64,000 bases of DNA from SIG565 sp045613385 (GTDB taxonomy: Bacteria > Bacillota > Clostridia > Oscillospirales > Acutalibacteraceae), in contig JAZLAW010000020.1 in the NCBI GenBank assembly GCA_045613385.1, forward strand, positions 62,001 to 126,000, given 5' to 3'. Both the position numbers and the translations under genes were made by a program. Numbering within the stretch: position 1 is the stretch's first letter; each line of letters opens with the position of its first letter. Below are positions 58,775 through 64,000 of the stretch, one piece after another. The notes beneath the pieces are model-generated. The model worked only from the letters and a program-made list of their open reading frames with translations, did no database searches and was not told the DNA's origin.

Positions 58775-60109
58775 ATGAATAAAAGATTATCTAAATTTAT
58801 TATAACATTTATACTGATTTTTGCAATATTTACTTCTCTTTTTTCGGTTTCGGCATTTCAGATAAGCGAATTCGAAATCAATGCCCGGGGCGCAGTCCTT
58901 GTAAGTCTGGATACGGATGAAGTTTTATATTCAAAAAATGCTGAGCAAAAAATGTATCCCGCTTCCATCACAAAATTACTGGTTGCGGCTATAGTCCTTG
59001 ATAACACAAGTGACCTTGATAATAAAAAAATAGTTATGACCAAATCTGCGTTACGTGAAATCTCGGGTACGGGTGCGAGTGTTATAGGACTTGCCGAAGG
59101 TGAAGAACTAACCGCCCGACAAGCTCTCCACTGTCTGCTCATTTCTTCCGGTGGGGACATTGCCTATGCCATCGCAGAACACTATGGCGGCAGTACCGAA
59201 GGTTTTATGGATTTAATGAACAAAAAAAGTTCCGAGATTGGTATGGAAAACTCAAGTTTTGGCAACCCTGTAGGACTTCACGATGACTACACCTATACTA
59301 CACCCGGAGATGTTGTAAAACTCGCAAAATATGTACTGAAATATAAGGAAATACTTGATATTACTTCCCTTTCAAGATACACTTTACCCGCAACCAACAA
59401 ATCAAATCAGCGCACTTTATCTACAACCAACTTTTTAATTGACCCGACAACAAACTATTATTATAAATATACAAAAGGTCTTAAAACCGGCTTCACTGAT
59501 GAGGCGGGACGTTGTGTTGTAAGTACCGCAAGTTATAACGGATATAATTATCTGTGTGTGATTATGGGTTGTAATTCGGACGGCGGAAAACGTAATGAAT
59601 TTATAGATAGCCAAAATCTGTACCGCTGGGCGTTTAATAATTTCGAATTTAAATCGGTACTTGATATAACAAAACCTGTTGCCGAAATACCAATACAATT
59701 ATCCCTTGATACAGATTTTCTTAAACTATATCCCGAAATAAGTCTCAGAAGCATATTACCCGTTAAAGCAGATGAATCGACAATAAACATAAACCCAACT
59801 CTACTGCACGAAAAAGTTGATGCGCCCATAGCCGCCGGTACCGTTCTTGGAACGGCAGATATTCTGTATGCGGGTGAAGTTATTGGAACGGTAAATCTGG
59901 TTACCCACGATAATGTAAAGGCAAATTTATTCCTACAGATCGGACGCACTGCCAAAAACATATTCGGATCTACCGCCTTTAAAATTATAATTGCACTTAT
60001 TGTTTTAGCTATTTTAATATTTATTGGCATATGTATATATATGAATTTAGGAAATAAAAAAAGGCGTAAAGTAAAATATATACCTTACAACAAACATACA
60101 AAAGAATAA
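58775..60109 (+). CDS. dacF: D-alanyl-D-alanine carboxypeptidase (DacF type)
   Basis: A 444-residue low-molecular-weight penicillin-binding protein. Signal peptide residues 1-27; the S-x-x-K motif is SITK (Ser64, Lys67); the KTG motif is LKTGFTDEAG near residue 235. The middle motif reads SGG (125-127) where most relatives have SxN. A C-terminal beta domain and a transmembrane helix (~408-428) with a basic tail follow, which anchors it like PBP5. It trims pentapeptides in peptidoglycan, either vegetative or cortex. ATG start after GAGGTTG. Confidence 0.92.
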   Translation: MNKRLSKFIITFILIFAIFTSLFSVSAFQISEFEINARGAVLVSLDTDEVLYSKNAEQKMYPASITKLLVAAIVLDNTSDLDNKKIVMTKSALREISGTGASVIGLAEGEELTARQALHCLLISSGGDIAYAIAEHYGGSTEGFMDLMNKKSSEIGMENSSFGNPVGLHDDYTYTTPGDVVKLAKYVLKYKEILDITSLSRYTLPATNKSNQRTLSTTNFLIDPTTNYYYKYTKGLKTGFTDEAGRCVVSTASYNGYNYLCVIMGCNSDGGKRNEFIDSQNLYRWAFNNFEFKSVLDITKPVAEIPIQLSLDTDFLKLYPEISLRSILPVKADESTININPTLLHEKVDAPIAAGTVLGTADILYAGEVIGTVNLVTHDNVKANLFLQIGRTAKNIFGSTAFKIIIALIVLAILIFIGICIYMNLGNKKRRKVKYIPYNKHTKE

Positions 60110-60137
60110 AAACGGAGGATTTAATCCTCCGTTTTTT
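60109..60137. terminator. Bidirectional terminator
   Basis: AAAACGGAGGAT pairs with ATCCTCCGTTTT around TTA, followed by TTATT, between convergent dacF and the M23 gene; each stop abuts it. Confidence 0.92.
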
Positions 60138-61347
60138 ATTTACCTACATAATCCATCGGGTCTACATATTTACCGTTGACAGTCATTTCCAAATGTAAAT
60201 GCGGACCAGTCGACCAACCGGTTGAACCTACCTTCGCGATAACTTCATCACGTGCAACTTCCTGACCGGCCGACACATAGAGTTTACTTGCATGTGCATA
60301 GTGTGTAACTACACCGTTACCGTGGTCAATCTTAATGTGATAACCGAAGTCTTTGTGCCAACCCGCAACAGTAACAGTACCACCCTGCACCGCGTGTATC
60401 GGTGCGCCGTGATTAGTGGCTATATCCACACCTTTATGAGTGTATCCGCCTCTACCCTCCGCAAACGGAGAAGAGATGAAATACGATGCATTAACAAGTG
60501 GGAAAACCATATTTGTAGCTATATCATTTTTTTCATTATTTGAATAAGCGGTTCCCACAACTACTACCTTATTTACAGGTGTTGTAACTATCTCTTGTTC
60601 TAACATAGTTCTTTCACATTCTATGCCGTCAACATAAACTACCTGTTCTACGCTATAGTTAAGGCCATTGACACCATCTACGGCAACCTGTCTGTAACCC
60701 AAAAGTTTGTCATCTGTTTTTTCGGTTACTGTTTCATATTCAACAACGACATCTTCACGGTACTTTGCAGTAGTTTTAACACTTAACGTGCTTAAATATT
60801 CATTAATATAATCCCCTGATGTATAATTGTCACCGACACAGTATTTATCTGATACAACAACAGAATTTACAAACTCCGAATTATTTTCAGCGCCGGTCAT
60901 ATTATAACAGGCAAGTCTCTTTTCCAAATAAGAATTCATAACATCTGCATCTTTTGCATAGGCGATTTCTTTACCGTCAACAGTAAGGGCTACACCTTTT
61001 GTAAGTTCTGCAGTATTATCAAGTATACCGTCACAAACAGCGTTCAGAGTGTCTAAATAATCGCGCCTTGTAAGTATAAGACTGAACTTGGGTTTATAAA
61101 TATAACTTTCAGCATTGCTATCTGCGATTTTCTCTACGGCCAAATCTTTAGCATCGTTATAGTCGCTGATAGATGATACTGTACCGATTACATTACCGTT
61201 ATAGTTTATATCCCAAGCAAATGTAACACCTGATAAGGCAAGGCTTACAACACCGCAAACCAAACACACTGCGGCAAAATATATTAACTTTACAAAGTAA
61301 CGGGCATTAAGGATTTTATTAATGAATCCTGATACCTTCTCCTTCAT
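60136..61347 (-). CDS. Membrane-anchored M23 (LytM) endopeptidase with G5 domain
   Basis: 403 residues from ATG 61347, behind GGAGGT; the open frame upstream lacks such a site and runs through the promoter. A helix (~21-43) anchors it; a ~160-residue linker domain is followed by a G5 domain (EYETVTEKTDDKLLGYRQVAVDG region) and the C-terminal M23 domain. The zinc site is complete: HKGVD near residue 302 and GPHLHLE near residue 384, so it should cut peptidoglycan cross-bridges. Its promoter overlaps two WalR-like boxes, which fits a wall-growth hydrolase. Confidence 0.92.
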   Translation of the reverse strand: MKEKVSGFINKILNARYFVKLIYFAAVCLVCGVVSLALSGVTFAWDINYNGNVIGTVSSISDYNDAKDLAVEKIADSNAESYIYKPKFSLILTRRDYLDTLNAVCDGILDNTAELTKGVALTVDGKEIAYAKDADVMNSYLEKRLACYNMTGAENNSEFVNSVVVSDKYCVGDNYTSGDYINEYLSTLSVKTTAKYREDVVVEYETVTEKTDDKLLGYRQVAVDGVNGLNYSVEQVVYVDGIECERTMLEQEIVTTPVNKVVVVGTAYSNNEKNDIATNMVFPLVNASYFISSPFAEGRGGYTHKGVDIATNHGAPIHAVQGGTVTVAGWHKDFGYHIKIDHGNGVVTHYAHASKLYVSAGQEVARDEVIAKVGSTGWSTGPHLHLEMTVNGKYVDPMDYVGK

Positions 61348-61390
61348 AAAATACCTCCAAATTTTTTGTTTTATAATCACAACAATAGCT

Positions 61391-61419
61391 ATTATAACAA
61401 AAAGATTACAAAATTGCAA
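61391..61419 (-). promoter_or_regulatory. Sigma-A promoter of the M23 endopeptidase gene
   Basis: Minus strand: TTGCAA (61419-61414), 17 bases, TATAAT (61396-61391), about 37 bases before the start codon. Confidence 0.85.
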
Positions 61420-61443
61420 CCTTTTTTGTAATCTTTTTGTAAT
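61394..61443. promoter_or_regulatory. Two WalR-like boxes flanking the -35 element
   Basis: TGTAAT-CTTTT-TGTAAT at 61427-61443 on the plus strand, and TGTAAT-CTTTT-TGTTAT at 61410-61394 on the minus strand. Both fit TGTWAH-N5-TGTWAH, the WalR (YycF) site. They form an inverted repeat centred on the -35 box, one arm lying in the spacer and -10. Confidence 0.7.
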
Positions 61444-61449
61444 TTTTAA

Positions 61450-61495
61450 AATAATAATACGGAATAACCCTTTATCGGGATATTCCGTATTATTA
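61450..61495 (-). terminator. Terminator of polC
   Basis: AATAATACGGAATA and TATTCCGTATTATT pair around ACCC/GGGA, just after the polC stop on the minus strand, with a T-rich tail. Confidence 0.8.
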
Positions 61496-64000
61496 TTAAA
61501 ACATAGAAATCTGGTTTGTATCAGGTAATTCATCTAATACACCGAGCGAAGACAAAGTTTCGATAATTGTTTTTGAAACACCTGCTTGTGTCTGAAATTC
61601 TTCTTTAGAAATAAAGTCACCGCTTTGTGCTGCTTCGTAAAGAGAAATTGCCGCTTTATCACCAACACCCGACATTGCACCGAAAGGCAAACGCATTTTG
61701 CCGTTTTCAGGAACATATTTTACAGCGTGTGAGTGTTTTAAATCAATAGGCAGAATTTCTATTCCGCGTTCCATCATTTCATTGAATATAAGCATATTGC
61801 CATAGACATCCAATTCTTTTTTGGTTGCTTCCTTACCCTTGTCTTCAATCATTTTAAGATACGATTTTACTGCGTTCTTACCTTTAAGTATGGTAAACAC
61901 ATCAACATCTTCCGGTCGGGCGGTAAAATATGCACAATAAAATTCGAGCGGATAATAAACCTTATACCAGGCCAGTCGCAACGCAGAAATAACGTAAGCC
62001 GCAGCGTGTGCTTTCGGGAACATATACTTGATTTTATGACAACTTTCTATATACCACTCAGGTACATTTACGGCTCTCATATCATCTTCCATAGCCTTCC
62101 ACTCTTCAGGTGAAACTTTTCCCTTCGCAACATCACCTTTTCTTACTGTTTCAGTAATCTTAAAGGCTCTGCTCTCATCCATCCCCTGATGAATTAAGTA
62201 AACCATAATATTATCACGGGTACCTATAACTTCAGAAATGGTACAAATTCCCTTATCAATCAAGTCTTTAGCATTTCCAAGATAAACATCGGTACCGTGA
62301 GACAAACCTGAAATCTGCAACAAATCTGCAAAATTTTTAGGTTTGCAGTCACGTACCATTTCCATAACAAACTTTGTACCAAATTCAGGGATACAATATG
62401 TACCCGTGTGTGTCTTAATTTGGTCTGAATTAACTCCCAGGGCTTCGGGTGACAAAAACAGACTGTACACCTTTTCATCACTCATCGATACATCATTAAC
62501 GCTGATACCTGTATACTCCTCAAGGTACTTATAGGTAGTAGGCACTACGTGACCGAGTTCATCAAGTTTGAGTATTGTATCGTGAATTGAATGGAAATCA
62601 AAGTGGGTTGTTACTATATCGGTATTTGTGTCATCGGCAGGATGCTGAACAGGACAGAAATCATAAATTTCTTTATCTCTCGGCACTACAACCATACCTG
62701 CCGGGTGTTGTCCTGTAGTCATCTTGATTTTTGAATTTTCAACCTTTGAGGCCAATCTGTTAAGTTCTGCAGAACTCAGTACAATTTCCTTTTTCTCGGC
62801 ATAAGCCTTTGCGAAGCCGAAAGCGGTTTTTTCCGCAAGAGTAGAAATTGTACCTGCCTTGAACACGTTTTCACTTCCGAAAAGTTCTTCGGTATAACGC
62901 TGAACCTCTGCCTGGAATTCGTTAGAAAAGTTAAGGTCGATATCAGGTACCTTATTTCCTTTAAAGCCAAGGAAGGTTTCAAACGGAATATCGTGGCCAT
63001 CGCGTTTATATCTGGTGTTACACTTAGGACAGTTTTTCTCAGGTAAATCAAATCCCGATCCGACTTCACCCTTTGTGAAGAATTCACTAAAGCGGCAATT
63101 CGGGCAATAATAGTGCGGTGCCAACGGATTAACTTCAGATATACCCGCCATAGTAGCAACAAATGAAGAACCAACACTACCACGCGAACCTACCAGATAT
63201 CCGTGGTCTTCGCTATATTTAACCAACTTCTGTGCCGTAACATACATTATAGAGAATCCGTTGTTTATAATACCGTTTAACTCTTTTTCAAGTCTTTTTG
63301 ATACAACTTCGGGTATTTCACCATTATACCCATACATATTCATTGCCCTATCCCAACAAATTTCACGAAGTATGTCATCAGAGCCTTCAATTACCGGCGG
63401 ATAGTTTCCATCCGGTACCGGAATTACTTCATCTGATACCATATCGGCAATTTTATTTGGATTATCTATTACAAATTCTTTTGCTCTATCACCGAAATAC
63501 GAAAAATCTTCAAGCATTTCTTCGGTTGTCTTGAAATACAACGGTGCCTGATTATCAAAATCATCAAAGCCCTGACCTGCCATAAGTACTTTACGGATTA
63601 TTTCATCGTCTTTTTTAAGAAAATGAACATCACCCGTAGCAACAACTGGCAAACCCAACTCATCGGCTATTTCTACAACCTTACGGTTAAAATCTTTAAT
63701 AACTTCAAAACTTGTCACGTGCTTTAAGGGGTTTTCCTTAACCTGACCTGTCTTTTTATCAGTTCTGGTTATAGCCGATTCCCTTATCATAAACTCATTA
63801 TTGCCGAGTGGTTGTATTTCGAGAAAATCATAGTACTTGGCAATTCTTATCAGTTCTTCACGCGGTGCGCCTTTAATTATCGCCTGATAAAGTTCCCCCT
63901 GTTCACAAGCCGAGCCGATAATAAGACCTTCTCGACGCTCATCGATTACGCTTTTGAGAGAAAGCGGTCGTTTATAGAAATTATCTACATGCGCACTCGA
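61496..64000 (-). CDS. polC: DNA polymerase III alpha subunit, Gram-positive type (C-terminal part)
   Basis: The frame is open from the window edge to the stop at 61496, giving 834 C-terminal residues of a protein usually near 1,450. The first ~100 residues are the end of the split PHP domain (KHVTSFEVIKDFNRKVVEIADELGLPVVATGDVHFL). The polymerase core follows with LVGSRGSVGSSFVATM, the zinc-binding CPNC and CPKC pairs, and KVPDIDLNFS holding the catalytic Asp pair; the C-terminal QISMF is the beta-clamp-binding motif. This PolC type is confined to Firmicutes and close relatives. The start and exonuclease domain lie outside the window. Confidence 0.97.
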   Translation of the reverse strand, partial: SSAHVDNFYKRPLSLKSVIDERREGLIIGSACEQGELYQAIIKGAPREELIRIAKYYDFLEIQPLGNNEFMIRESAITRTDKKTGQVKENPLKHVTSFEVIKDFNRKVVEIADELGLPVVATGDVHFLKKDDEIIRKVLMAGQGFDDFDNQAPLYFKTTEEMLEDFSYFGDRAKEFVIDNPNKIADMVSDEVIPVPDGNYPPVIEGSDDILREICWDRAMNMYGYNGEIPEVVSKRLEKELNGIINNGFSIMYVTAQKLVKYSEDHGYLVGSRGSVGSSFVATMAGISEVNPLAPHYYCPNCRFSEFFTKGEVGSGFDLPEKNCPKCNTRYKRDGHDIPFETFLGFKGNKVPDIDLNFSNEFQAEVQRYTEELFGSENVFKAGTISTLAEKTAFGFAKAYAEKKEIVLSSAELNRLASKVENSKIKMTTGQHPAGMVVVPRDKEIYDFCPVQHPADDTNTDIVTTHFDFHSIHDTILKLDELGHVVPTTYKYLEEYTGISVNDVSMSDEKVYSLFLSPEALGVNSDQIKTHTGTYCIPEFGTKFVMEMVRDCKPKNFADLLQISGLSHGTDVYLGNAKDLIDKGICTISEVIGTRDNIMVYLIHQGMDESRAFKITETVRKGDVAKGKVSPEEWKAMEDDMRAVNVPEWYIESCHKIKYMFPKAHAAAYVISALRLAWYKVYYPLEFYCAYFTARPEDVDVFTILKGKNAVKSYLKMIEDKGKEATKKELDVYGNMLIFNEMMERGIEILPIDLKHSHAVKYVPENGKMRLPFGAMSGVGDKAAISLYEAAQSGDFISKEEFQTQAGVSKTIIETLSSLGVLDELPDTNQISMF

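Overview
The window looks like a chromosomal segment of an anaerobic, endospore-forming, low-GC Gram-positive bacterium, most likely a gut-type member of the Clostridia. Spore genes (gpr, spoIIP, a DacF-type carboxypeptidase), a Gram-positive PolC, Rex, and a PerR/reverse-rubrerythrin pair plus rubredoxin all point that way. The DNA is visibly AT-rich, with strong sigma-A promoters and classic Rho-independent terminators. I cannot name a species.

Layout. 1-6.9 kb: end of an rRNA methylase, a degenerate P-type ATPase-like membrane protein, an O-antigen-ligase-like protein, metG, tatD and an Asn-rich microprotein whose ribosome binding site lies in a hairpin. 7-9.4 kb: a polar amino acid ABC importer whose binding protein is circularly permuted. 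9.5-10.5 kb: smpB and tmRNA. 10.5-13.2 kb: a P-loop protein and a DUF4838 glycosidase-like protein. 13.2-13.45 kb: a candidate small RNA. 13.5-22 kb: a cell-surface polysaccharide operon (three GT2/GT4-type transferases, ligase/polymerase, flippase, CDP-glycerol transferase, acyltransferase) behind a consensus promoter. 22-24.2 kb: a cation/proton antiporter and a radical SAM protein.

24.3-49.4 kb is a large carbohydrate-use region with five regulators. It holds a glycosidase/oxidoreductase/isomerase set divergent from an AraC regulator; an AraC regulator divergent from two PIG-L deacetylases and a NagB-like protein; an isomerase/aldolase/kinase operon divergent from a PocR-AraC regulator; and a ten-gene operon divergent from a DeoR regulator. 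The last operon has nagA, a NagB-like protein, SIS and YjbQ proteins, a triosephosphate isomerase paralogue, an FGGY kinase, a ceramidase-like hydrolase and a transaldolase-like aldolase, which suggests breakdown of an amino-sugar conjugate to triose phosphates. Two of its members are wrecked: a kinase-isomerase chimera and a ceramidase-like pseudogene with a nonsense codon, a frameshift and deletions.

49.4-64 kb is housekeeping: rubredoxin; a small Cys-rich protein behind a pseudoknotted, terminator-bearing RNA leader; PerR and reverse rubrerythrin; Rex; DUF421/DUF4363; rpsT; gpr and spoIIP; a PASTA pseudokinase; a metallophosphoesterase; a DacF-type enzyme; an M23 endopeptidase with WalR-like boxes; and polC running off the end. 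The items most worth a second look are the pseudoknot leader, the permuted binding protein, the rod-shaped small RNA, the dead P-type ATPase and the two in-frame gene fusions.
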